This document shows, piece after piece, positions 15,643 through 23,408 of a stretch of 35,224 nucleotides of DNA (positions are counted from its first letter, which is position 1; every line of letters begins with the position of its first letter). The notes under the pieces are model-generated. The model ran no database searches. It was not told the origin of the DNA and was given only the letters and a program-made list of their open reading frames with translations. Made by a program: the position numbers and the translations under genes. Location of the stretch: positions 1 to 35,224 of the forward strand of contig JAXIPB010000059.1 in the NCBI GenBank assembly GCA_045403155.1, in the 5' to 3' direction. The stretch comes from JAXIPB01 sp045403155 (GTDB lineage: Bacteria > Actinomycetota > Actinomycetes > Mycobacteriales > Micromonosporaceae).

Positions 15643-17066
15643 TGGCGGTCCTGCGGCAGCTGCACGGACTTGGTCTCGCTGAACTCGGCGAGGCCGTGGC
15701 GACCGAGCTCTCGCCCGTTGCCCGACTGCTTGTATCCACCAAACGGCGCGAGGTGGTTGAAGGACGCGCCGTTGATGTCGACCTGCCCGGTGCGCATGCG
15801 GCGGGCGAACGCGACGGCCCGGTCGGTGTCGGCGGACCAGACCGCGCCCGCGAGGCCGTACTCGGTGCCGTTGGCGATCCGGACTGCATCGTCCTCATCG
15901 GAGTACGGGATGACGGAGAGCACGGGTCCGAAGATTTCCTCCTGGGCGATGGTCGCGTCCGGCGCCACGTTGCCAAAGATGGTCGCACCGAGAAAGTAGC
16001 CGCGCTCGGGCTGGCCCTCGCGACCATCGACGACGAGGTCGGCACCCTCCGTCACGCCTCGGGCGATAAAGGCCCGCACCCGTTCGCGCTGGCTGGCTGA
16101 GACCAGCGGGCCGAGGCGGGTGGTTGGGTCGGTGGGATCGCCGGTGGCGTACTTCGCCGCCGCGGCGACGGCGATGTCGACCGCCTCGGCCTGCCGCCTT
16201 CTTGGTACGAGCAACCGGGTCAAGGCGGTGCACGTCTGCCCCGAATTGAGCAGGCAGTTCGCGACGCCGACCTTGACCGCGGCCGTGAGGTCGGCGTCGT
16301 CCAGGACGACGTTTGCCGATTTGCCGCCCAGTTCCAGCGCGACCCGCTTGACGGTCTCCGCGGCGAGCGCCGCCACCCGCCGGCCGGCGCGGGTCGAGCC
16401 GGTGAACGAGACCATGTCCACGCCTGGGTGCGCCACGAGCGCCTCGCCCGCAACCGGGCCGTACCCGGTGACGACGTTGTAGACCCCGGGCGGGAGCCCG
16501 GCATCGTGCGCGATCTCGGCGAACAGGTACGCGGAGAGCGGCGCGACTTCGCTCGGTTTGTGTACGACGGTGCAGCCAGCGGCGAGGGCCGCTGCCACCT
16601 TGGCCATCGCCTGGTGCAGCGGGTAGTTCCAGGGCGTGATGGCGCCGACGACCCCAACCGGCTCCGCGAGAATCAGCGAGTTGCCGATGTATTCAGTCTC
16701 GTCGTCGGCGAGCAGAAGATCCACATAGGACTGCAAGACCCTCAGGGGAAGACCGACCTGAACGTTCGCGGCGAGCGTGGCCGGCGCGCCCATCTCGGTG
16801 GTGATCGTGCGCGCCATGTCCTCACGCCGTGCGGCGAGTCCCGCATGAAGCGCGGCGAGGTGTTCGGCCCGCTCGTGGCGGGCAAGTGTTGACCATCCTG
16901 GGTTGGCGGCCCGGGCCGCGGCGACGGCTGTATCGATGTCGACCGCGGTGCCCTCGGGCACGTGCGCGACCACTGCCTCGGTGGCCGGGTTCTCCACCGC
17001 GATGCGCTGGTTCGTCGCGGGCGCTACCCAGTCACCCGCGACGTAGATCGCGTCGTGCCCGTCCAT
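15639..17066 (-). CDS. NAD(P)-dependent aldehyde dehydrogenase
   Basis: 475 residues from the ATG at 17066, which has GGAGG 4 nt upstream; a GTG at 17090 would add eight residues. Motifs in order: TPWNYPLHQAMAKVAAALA, FTGSTRAGRRVA, catalytic Glu in LELGGKSAN, nucleophile Cys in NSGQTCTA, and EEIFGPVLSV. It oxidises an aldehyde to the carboxylic acid, with the acid presumably then activated to a CoA thioester. First gene of a two-gene operon with the ADH (4-nt GTGA overlap). Its promoter lies at the two TetR-type operators (17201-17238). Confidence 0.92.
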   Translation of the reverse strand: MDGHDAIYVAGDWVAPATNQRIAVENPATEAVVAHVPEGTAVDIDTAVAAARAANPGWSTLARHERAEHLAALHAGLAARREDMARTITTEMGAPATLAANVQVGLPLRVLQSYVDLLLADDETEYIGNSLILAEPVGVVGAITPWNYPLHQAMAKVAAALAAGCTVVHKPSEVAPLSAYLFAEIAHDAGLPPGVYNVVTGYGPVAGEALVAHPGVDMVSFTGSTRAGRRVAALAAETVKRVALELGGKSANVVLDDADLTAAVKVGVANCLLNSGQTCTALTRLLVPRRRQAEAVDIAVAAAAKYATGDPTDPTTRLGPLVSASQRERVRAFIARGVTEGADLVVDGREGQPERGYFLGATIFGNVAPDATIAQEEIFGPVLSVIPYSDEDDAVRIANGTEYGLAGAVWSADTDRAVAFARRMRTGQVDINGASFNHLAPFGGYKQSGNGRELGRHGLAEFSETKSVQLPQDRQ

Positions 17067-17100
17067 GGCGCCTCCATCGGTTGTCGCCACGCTGTCACCG

Positions 17101-17196
17101 CGGCGGGGTTGTCATGTCGGCGGATTTGTCATCCGGCGGATTTGTCACCCGGCTGATTTGTCGCTCGGAGGATTGTCGCTCGGCGGGTCTGGCGCG
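17101..17196. repeat. degenerate 16-bp direct repeats, about six units
   Basis: Units starting at 17101, 17118, 17134, 17150, 17166 and 17181, based on CGGCGGATTTGTCATC with decay toward the right and lengths of 15-17 bp. They lie between the ALDH start and the TetR-type operators, so they would be in the ALDH 5' untranslated region or overlap the promoter. Confidence 0.75.
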
Positions 17197-17200
17197 CGAT

Positions 17201-17238
17201 AACTACCACTGTTAGTTTGTCAACTACCACCGTTAGTT
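17201..17238. promoter_or_regulatory. two tandem TetR-type operators, with an ALDH promoter -35 between them
   Basis: AACTACCACTGTTAGTT (17201-17217) and AACTACCACCGTTAGTT (17222-17238) have matching half-sites AACTA/TAGTT and are 21 bp apart, two helical turns. On the minus strand TTGACA, a consensus -35, occupies 17218-17223, almost exactly the gap between them. A weak -10 (TATCGC) lies 16 bp further on. A third copy of the palindrome lies upstream of the tetR gene (25513-25529). Regulation by that TetR is inferred from the shared sequence. Confidence 0.75.
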
Positions 17239-17394
17239 TGTCACGGTGGGACCACTGGACACTCGACTTTGGCCAGGGAGCGTCCACTGTGGGGCAGCGG
17301 CGGGTTAGCGCAATGGCGCGCCGACCCGCCGCCGCAACGTGACCGCTTCACCGGGGCCGCCGGCCTTCCCGAGCCGGTCCGGGTCGACGTACAT

Positions 17395-17409
17395 TGCACC
17401 CGGGGTGCA
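17395..17409. promoter_or_regulatory. 15-bp palindrome upstream of the SDR operon
   Basis: TGCACC-CGG-GGTGCA, perfect 6-bp arms, 47 bp before the SDR start and 16 bp before a possible -10 (TACTAT). It resembles a dimeric regulator site and differs from the TetR operators, so a second regulator is possible. Confidence 0.4.
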
Positions 17410-17455
17410 TATTACCCGCGGGTCTACTATGGGTCGATTCTGCGAGGGGAGGGCG

Positions 17456-18262
17456 ATGCCTGCTCTGATTCCTGGATCGGTCGCCGTTGTCACTGGCGGC
17501 GCAAGCGGCATCGGAGCTGCACTGGCGGAGCGATTTTCCGCCGAGGGTGCCCGAGCCGTCGTCGTAGCGGACCTCGACCGCACGCGGGCCCAGGAGGTCG
17601 CGAATGGGCTCGGCTGCGAGATCGCGCTCGCCTTACCTCTTGACGTCACCGACGAGGCGGCCGTCCGCGCCGCGGCTGATCGGGTCGAGGCGGAGATTGG
17701 CGGCATCGACGTGTGGTGCTCCAACGCCGGCGTCCCCACCGGCGCCGGGCTCGGCCTGGAGGCCGACTGGGATCGCTCGTGGCGGGTGCATGTGATGGCG
17801 CACGTCTACGCCGCCCGTCATGTGCTGCCCCGGATGGTCGACCGTGGGCGCGGGCACTTCATGATCACTGCATCGGCGGCCGGCCTGTTGACCGAGATGG
17901 ACACGGCGCCGTACAGCGTGACCAAACACGGGTCAGTGGCGCTCGCCGAGTGGCTGGCGATCCGGCACGGCTCGTCCGGCGTGACCTTCTCGTGCCTGTG
18001 TCCGCAGGGAGTGCGGACCCCGATGACGGCAGGGTTCGACTCCACCTCCGCCACGCTCGCCGCGGGCATTCTGATCGATCCGGCCGAGGTCGCCGACGCC
18101 GTCGTTGAGGCGATCGCCGGCGGCTGCTTCCTCATCCTGCCGCACCCGGAGGTCGCCGAGTTCGAGCGGCGTCGGGCCGCCGACCGCGATCGATGGCTTG
18201 CCGGCATGCGGCGGCTGCGCGCCGAACTCGATGCCGTCCTGGACAACGCTAGGGAGAGCTGA
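17456..18262 (+). CDS. short-chain dehydrogenase/reductase
   Basis: 268 residues from the ATG at 17456, which has a strong GGGGAGGG upstream; the frame is open earlier but without a ribosome site. Classical SDR: cofactor loop TGGASGIG (about 14-21), DVTDEAAV, SNAGVP, catalytic Ser in ITASAAG, and YSVTK. The C-terminal part (AIAGGCFLILPHPEVAEF) is common in SDRs of actinobacterial acyl-CoA clusters. It probably oxidises or reduces a hydroxyl/keto group on the pathway substrate. First gene of the rightward operon; it ends just before the acyl-CoA dehydrogenase start at 18264. Confidence 0.88.
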   Translation: MPALIPGSVAVVTGGASGIGAALAERFSAEGARAVVVADLDRTRAQEVANGLGCEIALALPLDVTDEAAVRAAADRVEAEIGGIDVWCSNAGVPTGAGLGLEADWDRSWRVHVMAHVYAARHVLPRMVDRGRGHFMITASAAGLLTEMDTAPYSVTKHGSVALAEWLAIRHGSSGVTFSCLCPQGVRTPMTAGFDSTSATLAAGILIDPAEVADAVVEAIAGGCFLILPHPEVAEFERRRAADRDRWLAGMRRLRAELDAVLDNARES

Positions 18263-18263
18263 C

Positions 18264-19481
18264 ATGGAGTTTGCCTACGACGGCCGCACCGAGGATCTGC
18301 GCGGCCAGGTGTCGGCCTTCATGGAGGAGTTCGTCTATCCGGCCGAGCCTGTCTTCGAGGCCCAGGTCGCTGATCTGGCCGACCCCTGGGACGAGCCGGC
18401 CATTGTCGCCTCGCTTCAGGCCGAGGCCCGGACGCGTGGATTGTGGAACCTCTTCTTGCCGAAGCACCCGGGCGGCGCGGGGCTGACCAACCTTCAGTAC
18501 GCCCCCCTGGCGGAGATCATGGGCCGGTCGCCGGAGATCGCGCCGCGGGCGTTCAACTGCGCCGCGCCCGACACCGGCAACATGGAACTGCTCGCCGAGT
18601 TCGGCAGCCCGGAACAGCGGGACCGCTGGCTCAAACCGCTGCTGGACGGGCAGATCCGGTCCGCCTTTTGCATGACCGAGCCCGACGTGGCCTCGTCCGA
18701 CGCGGCCAACATCGCCACCTCGATCGCCGCCGACGGCGACGAGTACGTGGTGAACGGGCGCAAGTGGTGGTCATCCGGCGCGATGAGCCCGCACTGCGCG
18801 ATTCTCATCGTGATGGGGAAGTCGGACCCCTCCGCCGAGCGGCACCGCCAGCAGAGCATGATCCTCGTGCCGCGCGACACCGCCGGCGTGACCGTCCGCC
18901 GCGGCACCAAGGTGTTCGGTTACACCGACGGGCCACATGGCGGGCACGCCGAGATCTCGTTCTCCGACGTACGAGTACCGGCCGCGAACCTGATCGCCGG
19001 CGAGGGTCACGGCTTCGCGATCGCCCAGGCGCGTCTTGGTCCAGGCCGGATCCACCACTGCATGCGTCTCATCGGCATGGCTGAGCGAGCGGTCGAGCTG
19101 ATGTGCCGGCGGGTCATCGACCGGGTGGCGTTCGGGCGGCCGCTGGCCGAGCAGGGCGTGATCGGTGAGTGGATCGCCGAGGCTCGGGTGCGGATCGAGC
19201 AGGCGCGCCTGCTGGTCCTCAAGACCGCATGGCTCATGGACACGGTTGGCAACAAGGGCGCGCACGCCGAGATCCAGGCGATCAAGATCGTCACGCCCGC
19301 AATGGCGGAGTGGGTGCTGGACAAGGCGATCCAGGCCCACGGCGCGGCCGGTCTCTCCCAGGACTTCCCGCTCGCTCAGCTGTGGACGCTGGCGCGGACG
19401 CTGCGCTTCGCCGACGGCCCGGACGAGGTCCACAAGCGGTCGCTGGCCCGCCGCGAACTGAAGAAGTACTCGGTGCGTTAG
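18264..19481 (+). CDS. acyl-CoA dehydrogenase (ACAD10/11-like group)
   Basis: 405 residues; ATG at 18264, 1 nt after the SDR stop, with GGGAGAG upstream. N-terminal helical domain, flavin-binding segment AFCMTEPDVASSDAANI, strand motif YVVNGRKWWSSGA, then FGYTDGPHGGHAEISFSDVRVP. The C-terminal helical domain has GAAGLSQDFPLAQLWTLART and ADGPDEVHKRSLAR. These mark the group related to ACAD10/11, which takes long or branched acyl-CoA. It introduces a trans-2,3 double bond using FAD. It is followed by the FabG-like gene after 42 bp. Confidence 0.9.
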   Translation: MEFAYDGRTEDLRGQVSAFMEEFVYPAEPVFEAQVADLADPWDEPAIVASLQAEARTRGLWNLFLPKHPGGAGLTNLQYAPLAEIMGRSPEIAPRAFNCAAPDTGNMELLAEFGSPEQRDRWLKPLLDGQIRSAFCMTEPDVASSDAANIATSIAADGDEYVVNGRKWWSSGAMSPHCAILIVMGKSDPSAERHRQQSMILVPRDTAGVTVRRGTKVFGYTDGPHGGHAEISFSDVRVPAANLIAGEGHGFAIAQARLGPGRIHHCMRLIGMAERAVELMCRRVIDRVAFGRPLAEQGVIGEWIAEARVRIEQARLLVLKTAWLMDTVGNKGAHAEIQAIKIVTPAMAEWVLDKAIQAHGAAGLSQDFPLAQLWTLARTLRFADGPDEVHKRSLARRELKKYSVR

Positions 19482-19523
19482 GGTCCGCGTCGACTCACTG
19501 CAGCGGGAGAGGGGATCGGGCGC

Positions 19524-20276
19524 ATGTCGGAGAAGGTTGCCGTCGTAACCGGGGCGGCGAGGGGCATCGGCGCGGCCACGGCGGTGAGGCTCGCCGCGGA
19601 CGGGTTCGCCGTCGCCGTCGTGGACCTCGAGGAGAGCGCCGGCAACGGCACCGTCGAGCGCATCTCCGGTGCTGGCGGGCGGGCACTCGCGCTCGGTGCG
19701 GACGTCGCCGACGCGGATGCCGTTTCGGCCGCCGTTGATCGGATCGCGGCCGAATTGGGGCCGCCGACGGTGCTGGTCAACAACGCCGGCGTCACCCGGG
19801 ACAACCTGCTGTTCAAGATGACCGACGTCGACTGGGACACCGTCATGGGCGTACACCTGCGCGGAGCCTTCCTGATGAGCAGGGCCGCCCAGAAGCACAT
19901 GACGGAAGCGAAGTGGGGCCGGATCGTCAACCTCTCCTCGACCTCGGCACTGGGCAATCGCGGGCAGGCCAACTACGCGACCGCGAAGGCTGGGTTGCAG
20001 GGTTTCACGAAGACGCTCGCGATTGAGCTTGGCCCGTTCGGGGTCACTGTCAACGCGATCGCGCCCGGCTTCATCGCGACCGATATGACGGCGGCGACGG
20101 CGGCGCGGGTCGGCGTGGACTTCGACGCCTTCCAGCAGGCGGCCGCGTCGGAGATTCCCGTACGCCGGGTCGGTCAGCCGGAAGACATCGCCAACGTCGT
20201 ATCGTTCCTCGTGAGCGAGGGCGCCGGCTTCGTCTCCGGCCAGGTCATCTACGTCGCCGGCGGCCCCCGTGCCTGA
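19524..20276 (+). CDS. FabG-like 3-hydroxyacyl-CoA/ACP dehydrogenase (SDR)
   Basis: 250 residues, ATG at 19524 with GGGAGAGGGG upstream. NAD(P)-binding TGAARGIG (about 9-16), VLVNNAGVTRDNLLFKM, catalytic Ser in NLSSTSALGNRGQ, YATAKAG and NAIAPGFIATDM. The RDNLLFKM segment is characteristic of FabG-type 3-ketoacyl reductases. In a degradation operon it most likely oxidises 3-hydroxyacyl-CoA to 3-ketoacyl-CoA. It overlaps the following acyl-CoA dehydrogenase by 8 nt, so translation is coupled. Confidence 0.9.
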   Translation: MSEKVAVVTGAARGIGAATAVRLAADGFAVAVVDLEESAGNGTVERISGAGGRALALGADVADADAVSAAVDRIAAELGPPTVLVNNAGVTRDNLLFKMTDVDWDTVMGVHLRGAFLMSRAAQKHMTEAKWGRIVNLSSTSALGNRGQANYATAKAGLQGFTKTLAIELGPFGVTVNAIAPGFIATDMTAATAARVGVDFDAFQQAAASEIPVRRVGQPEDIANVVSFLVSEGAGFVSGQVIYVAGGPRA

Positions 20277-21567
20277 GCCTCTTGATACCGCCGGACTGCG
20301 GGCGCGCGTCGCCGATTTTCTCGCCGCGAATGATCCGTCCACGATGGACCGGCTGGAGTTCCTCCGGGCTCGGTTCGATGCCGGCCTCGCGTGGGTGCAT
20401 TACCCGGTCGGGCTGGGCGGGCTCGGTGCGCCCCGGTCGTTGCAGGCCGTGGTGGACGCCGACTTCGTCGCCGCCAGCGCGCCGGACAACAACCCGCGCC
20501 GCATCGGCATCGGCCTCGGCATGGCGGCGCCGACGATCCTGCGTCATGGCACCGATGCCCAGCGATCCCGATGGCTTCGTCCACTCTGGACCGGCGAGGA
20601 GGTCTGGTGCCAGCTCTTCAGCGAACCCGGTGCCGGGTCCGACCTGGCCGGCCTAGCGACGAGGGCGGTCCGCGAGGGGTCCAACTTCGCCGGAGGCGAT
20701 CAACGCGGCAACTTCGCCGGAGGCGATCAACGCGGCAACTTCGCCGGAGGCGATCAACGCGGCAACTTCGCCGGAGGCGATCAACGTGGAAACTGGATCG
20801 TGAATGGGCAGAAGGTCTGGACATCGATGGCGCACGAGGCGCGATGGGCGATTCTCGTTGTGCGCACCGATCCGGACGTTCCGAAGCATCAGGGCATGAC
20901 GTACTTTGCGTGCGACATGACCGCCCCCGGCGTCGAGGTTCGGCCGTTGCGCCAGCTCACCGGCGAGGCCGAGTTCAACGAGGTGTTTCTCACCGACGTG
21001 GTCATCCCTGACGCGCAGCGCATCGGTCCGGTCGGTGACGGATGGTCGGTCGCCCAGACCACGCTGATGAACGAACGGGTCGCGATAGGCGGTGCGGCGA
21101 TCCCACGCGAGGGCGGGATGATCGGCTCGCTCGCCTCGATGTGGCGGGCGCGACCATCGCTCCGGTCGCCGGGTTCGCACGACGCGGTACTGCGGCTGTG
21201 GGTCGCTGCCGAGGCGTCCCGTCTCGCGGGCATGCGCCTGCGGCAGCAGCTCGCTGCCGGCCAGCCCGGCCCGGAGGGATCGGCCCAGAAGCTCGTCTTC
21301 GCTCGCCTCAACCAGGACATCTCCTCCGCGGAGCTGGAGCTTCTCGGGGAGGAGGGTCTGCGGTACCAGGACTGGACCATGTCCCGACCGTCCGAGGTGG
21401 ACTTCTTCGGTCGCCCGGCGGTGTATCGGTATCTCCGCGCGAAGGGCAACTCGATCGAGGGCGGAACCTCGGAGATCCTGCGCAACATCATCGCCGAGCG
21501 CGTGCTCGGCCTGCCATCCGAGATCCGGGTGGACAAGGACGTCGCGTGGAAGGACCTGCCCCGATGA
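20269..21567 (+). CDS. acyl-CoA dehydrogenase carrying an internal nine-residue repeat insert
   Basis: 432 residues, GTG at 20269 inside the end of the FabG gene. ACAD motifs: LFSEPGAGSDLAGLATRAV, WIVNGQKVWTSMAHEA, RPLRQLTGEAEFNEVFLTDV and IEGGTSEILRNIIAERVLG. Between AVREGS and NWIVNGQK, where the family has only a tight surface turn, lie residues 139-174: four units of NFAGGDQRG. Without them the protein is 396 residues, the usual length. The FAD and substrate motifs on both sides are intact, so the enzyme may still fold. It overlaps the next ACAD gene by 4 nt (ATGA), the pattern of heteromeric alpha2beta2 ACADs. Confidence 0.9.
   Translation: MPEPLDTAGLRARVADFLAANDPSTMDRLEFLRARFDAGLAWVHYPVGLGGLGAPRSLQAVVDADFVAASAPDNNPRRIGIGLGMAAPTILRHGTDAQRSRWLRPLWTGEEVWCQLFSEPGAGSDLAGLATRAVREGSNFAGGDQRGNFAGGDQRGNFAGGDQRGNFAGGDQRGNWIVNGQKVWTSMAHEARWAILVVRTDPDVPKHQGMTYFACDMTAPGVEVRPLRQLTGEAEFNEVFLTDVVIPDAQRIGPVGDGWSVAQTTLMNERVAIGGAAIPREGGMIGSLASMWRARPSLRSPGSHDAVLRLWVAAEASRLAGMRLRQQLAAGQPGPEGSAQKLVFARLNQDISSAELELLGEEGLRYQDWTMSRPSEVDFFGRPAVYRYLRAKGNSIEGGTSEILRNIIAERVLGLPSEIRVDKDVAWKDLPR
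20683..20790. repeat. 27-bp tandem array (four units) inside the acyl-CoA dehydrogenase gene
   Basis: Units start at 20683, 20710, 20737 and 20764. Each contains TCGCCGGAGGCGATCAAC followed by CG and a short variable linker, read in frame as NFAGGDQRG. The first three units are identical and the last differs at one position (CGTGGA). The core and period match the array at 14433-14558. Confidence 0.95.
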
Positions 21568-22688
21568 GCGACCTGCTCTACACCGAGGTGGAGACCGATC
21601 TTCGGGCCAGCGTCCGTGGCATGCTTGCGCAACGGAGTCCGGTGTCGCGGGTGCTGGCCCGGGTGGAGAACGGTGCTCCGTTCGACTTTGAGTTGTGGCG
21701 CACACTCGCCGGCGAGATGGGGCTGGCCGGGGTGGCGGTGCCCGAACGCTTCGGCGGCGGCGGAGCGAGCCTGCGCGAGTCGGCGGTCGTCCTCGAGGAG
21801 CTGGGCCGGTCGGTGGCGCCGGTCCCGTACCTCACCAGCGCCATCGTGGCGACCACGGCGTTGCTCCGTTGCGGCGAAGCGGATGTTCTCGCCAAGCTCG
21901 CCGCCGGCGAGTGGGTCGCGGCGTTGGCGGTGCCATTCTCGACGGCGCCGATCTCGGCTGGGTCGCTTTCGGCCGGGCCGGTGGGCGGGGTCGGCGGATC
22001 GGTCGTTGCGGATGGAGATCGGCTCAGCGGTCGGGTGACGAGCGTCGCGGACGGGCTTGCGGCGGATGTGCTGCTCGTACCCGCCAGCGACAGTCTCTAT
22101 GTGGTCGACGCGACCGCGGAGGGCGTCGCGCGCACCCCGGTTGTCTCGCTCGATCTCACCCGGCCCGTCGCCGATCTTTCATTCGAGGGCGCGGTTGGGC
22201 GGCGTATCGCCGATGGGGCAGCCGCGGCATCGGCACTCTCGTCGGCGCTGACGGCCGGGGCCGCGCTGCTCGCCTCGGAGCAGCTCGGCGTGGCCGAGTG
22301 GTGCCTGGAAACCACAGTGGACTATGTCAAGGGGCGACACCAGTTCGGCCGGCCCGTGGGCTCCTTCCAGGCGGTCAAGCACCGCCTCGCCGACCTGTGG
22401 GTGGAGGTCACCCAGGCGCGAGCTGTCGCTCGGTACGCCGCCGACCGCGCCGCCCGCGGCGACGCAGACCTGGCCGTGGCCGCATCGCTGGCGCAGGCGT
22501 ACTGCTCTCCGGTCGCCGTGAAGGCGGCGGAGGAGTGCGTGCAGCTGCACGGTGGCATCGGCTTCACCTGGGAGCACCCGGCGCACCTCTTCCTGAAGCG
22601 CGCCAAGAGCGCCTCGCTGGCCTACGGAACCGCGGACCAGCACCGCTGGGCGCTCGCCACCCTCGTCGACCTCCCGCCGCCCCCCTAA
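21564..22688 (+). CDS. acyl-CoA dehydrogenase, probable partner subunit
   Basis: 374 residues, ATG at 21564 overlapping the previous stop. N-terminal helical domain with GLAGVAVPERFGGGGASLRE and VVLEELGRSVAPVPYLTSA. The middle beta domain is short and Gly/Ala/Ser-rich (about 120-160), with no clear flavin motif like that of the neighbouring gene. The C-terminal domain has RHQFGRPVGSFQAVKHRLAD and EECVQLHGGIGFTWEHPAH. This matches the second subunit of heterotetrameric ACADs of the ChsE1-ChsE2 kind, in which the active sites are shared. The stop lies 1 nt before copy C of the 72-bp element. Confidence 0.88.
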   Translation: MSDLLYTEVETDLRASVRGMLAQRSPVSRVLARVENGAPFDFELWRTLAGEMGLAGVAVPERFGGGGASLRESAVVLEELGRSVAPVPYLTSAIVATTALLRCGEADVLAKLAAGEWVAALAVPFSTAPISAGSLSAGPVGGVGGSVVADGDRLSGRVTSVADGLAADVLLVPASDSLYVVDATAEGVARTPVVSLDLTRPVADLSFEGAVGRRIADGAAAASALSSALTAGAALLASEQLGVAEWCLETTVDYVKGRHQFGRPVGSFQAVKHRLADLWVEVTQARAVARYAADRAARGDADLAVAASLAQAYCSPVAVKAAEECVQLHGGIGFTWEHPAHLFLKRAKSASLAYGTADQHRWALATLVDLPPPP

Positions 22689-22689
22689 C

Positions 22690-22761
22690 CGCCGATCATG
22701 ATTTGGAGGTCATGATCGGCGCCGCTTTGCGACACTCAGTTCATGATCATGGCGATCTTTG
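22690..22761 (-). repeat. 72-bp intergenic GATCATGA element, copy C
   Basis: Minus-strand orientation, same 72-bp length and block order as the other copies (GATCATGA, CTGAGTGTCG, GATCATGA, CCTCCAA, TCATGATCGGCG). It sits immediately after the ACAD stop (22686-22688) and 52 bp before the convergent MaoC stop. Confidence 0.88.
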
Positions 22762-22812
22762 AGGGGTTGCCGGCGAGGCGGGGTGGGGAGGCGGGCTGGG
22801 GAGGCGGGCGGG

Positions 22813-23265
22813 CTACGAGTAGTAGCGGACCACGGTCTCGGCGACGCAGCACGGCTTGTCGCCGCCCTCGCGCTCGATCGTCACCTCGTTGACGAGGTGT
22901 ACTCCGCCCGGAATATCCTCAATGGAGACAAGCCGAACGCCGGCCCGGACGGCGCTGCCAGTTGGGAGAGCGGCCGGGAACCGTACCTTGTTCAACCCGT
23001 AGTTGATGCCCATCTTGACGCCCTCGACCCGCGACACCTGCGCCGCGAGCATCGGGATGAGCGAGAGCATGAGGAATCCGTGAGCGATCGTGGTGCCGAA
23101 CGGTCCGTGGGCGGCCGCGTCTGGGTCGACGTGGATCCACTGATGGTCCCCGGTCGCGTCGGCGAAGGCGTTCACCTGCTCCTGCGTCACCATGTGCCAG
23201 TCGCTGTGGCCGAGATGCTCGCCCGCCGCAGCGCGCAGAGCGTCCAGAGACTCGAAGACCTTCAC
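22813..23265 (-). CDS. MaoC-family (R)-specific enoyl-CoA hydratase
   Basis: 150 residues from a GTG at 23265, preceded by GAAGGGACG; the frame is open further upstream, but MKVFESLDAL is the usual N-terminus. Hot-dog fold with the hydratase signature FADATGDHQWIHVDP (catalytic Asp and His), followed by GPFGTTIAHGFL. It hydrates trans-2-enoyl-CoA, the step after the acyl-CoA dehydrogenases encoded convergently nearby, so it fits the catabolic cluster although it is on the opposite strand. It is about 140 bp downstream of citrate synthase on the same strand, with a strong inverted repeat between them. Confidence 0.9.
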   Translation of the reverse strand: MKVFESLDALRAAAGEHLGHSDWHMVTQEQVNAFADATGDHQWIHVDPDAAAHGPFGTTIAHGFLMLSLIPMLAAQVSRVEGVKMGINYGLNKVRFPAALPTGSAVRAGVRLVSIEDIPGGVHLVNEVTIEREGGDKPCCVAETVVRYYS

Positions 23266-23299
23266 GGATGTCGTCCCTTCTACCACGCGCCGTCGTCCT

Positions 23300-23362
23300 C
23301 GCAAGTGTTCAGCAGTTGCCCGGCCAGCGCGACCCCGGACGGGCAATGGTTGAACACTTGCG
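23300..23362. terminator. long imperfect inverted repeat between citrate synthase and maoC
   Basis: Arms 23300-23322 and 23340-23362: a 12-bp perfect segment (CGCAAGTGTTCA with TGAACACTTGCG), a 4-nt internal mismatch and a 7-bp perfect segment (TTGCCCG with CGGGCAA), loop 17 nt. It lies 46 nt after the citrate synthase stop and 34 nt upstream of the maoC start. It is most simply a terminator for citrate synthase. Its size would also suit a solo inverted-repeat relic. Confidence 0.55.
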
Positions 23363-23408
23363 GGCAATCGCGGAGCCAAGATCGCGACGGCGTCGTGCGG
23401 TTCGCCGG

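Larger units (their letters stand above)
17067..17455. promoter_or_regulatory. divergent control region between ALDH-ADH and the SDR-ACAD operon
   Basis: 389 bp with several layers: a run of degenerate 16-bp direct repeats (17101-17196), two TetR-type palindromes (17201-17238), a 9-bp inverted repeat (17297-17305 with 17324-17332), the palindrome TGCACC-CGG-GGTGCA (17395-17409), TACTAT (17425-17430) as a possible -10 for the SDR operon, and the ribosome site GAGGGGAGGG. No gene was found in it. Confidence 0.7.

Noticed and set aside
18030..18050. GGGTTCGACTCC resembling a tRNA T-loop
   Set aside because: It is inside the SDR coding sequence and no acceptor, D or anticodon stem could be drawn around it.
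18771..20342. A long minus-strand open frame of 523 codons
   Set aside because: It is antisense to the acyl-CoA dehydrogenase and FabG genes, has low-complexity Arg/Gly/His composition, and reflects codon bias of high-GC genes.
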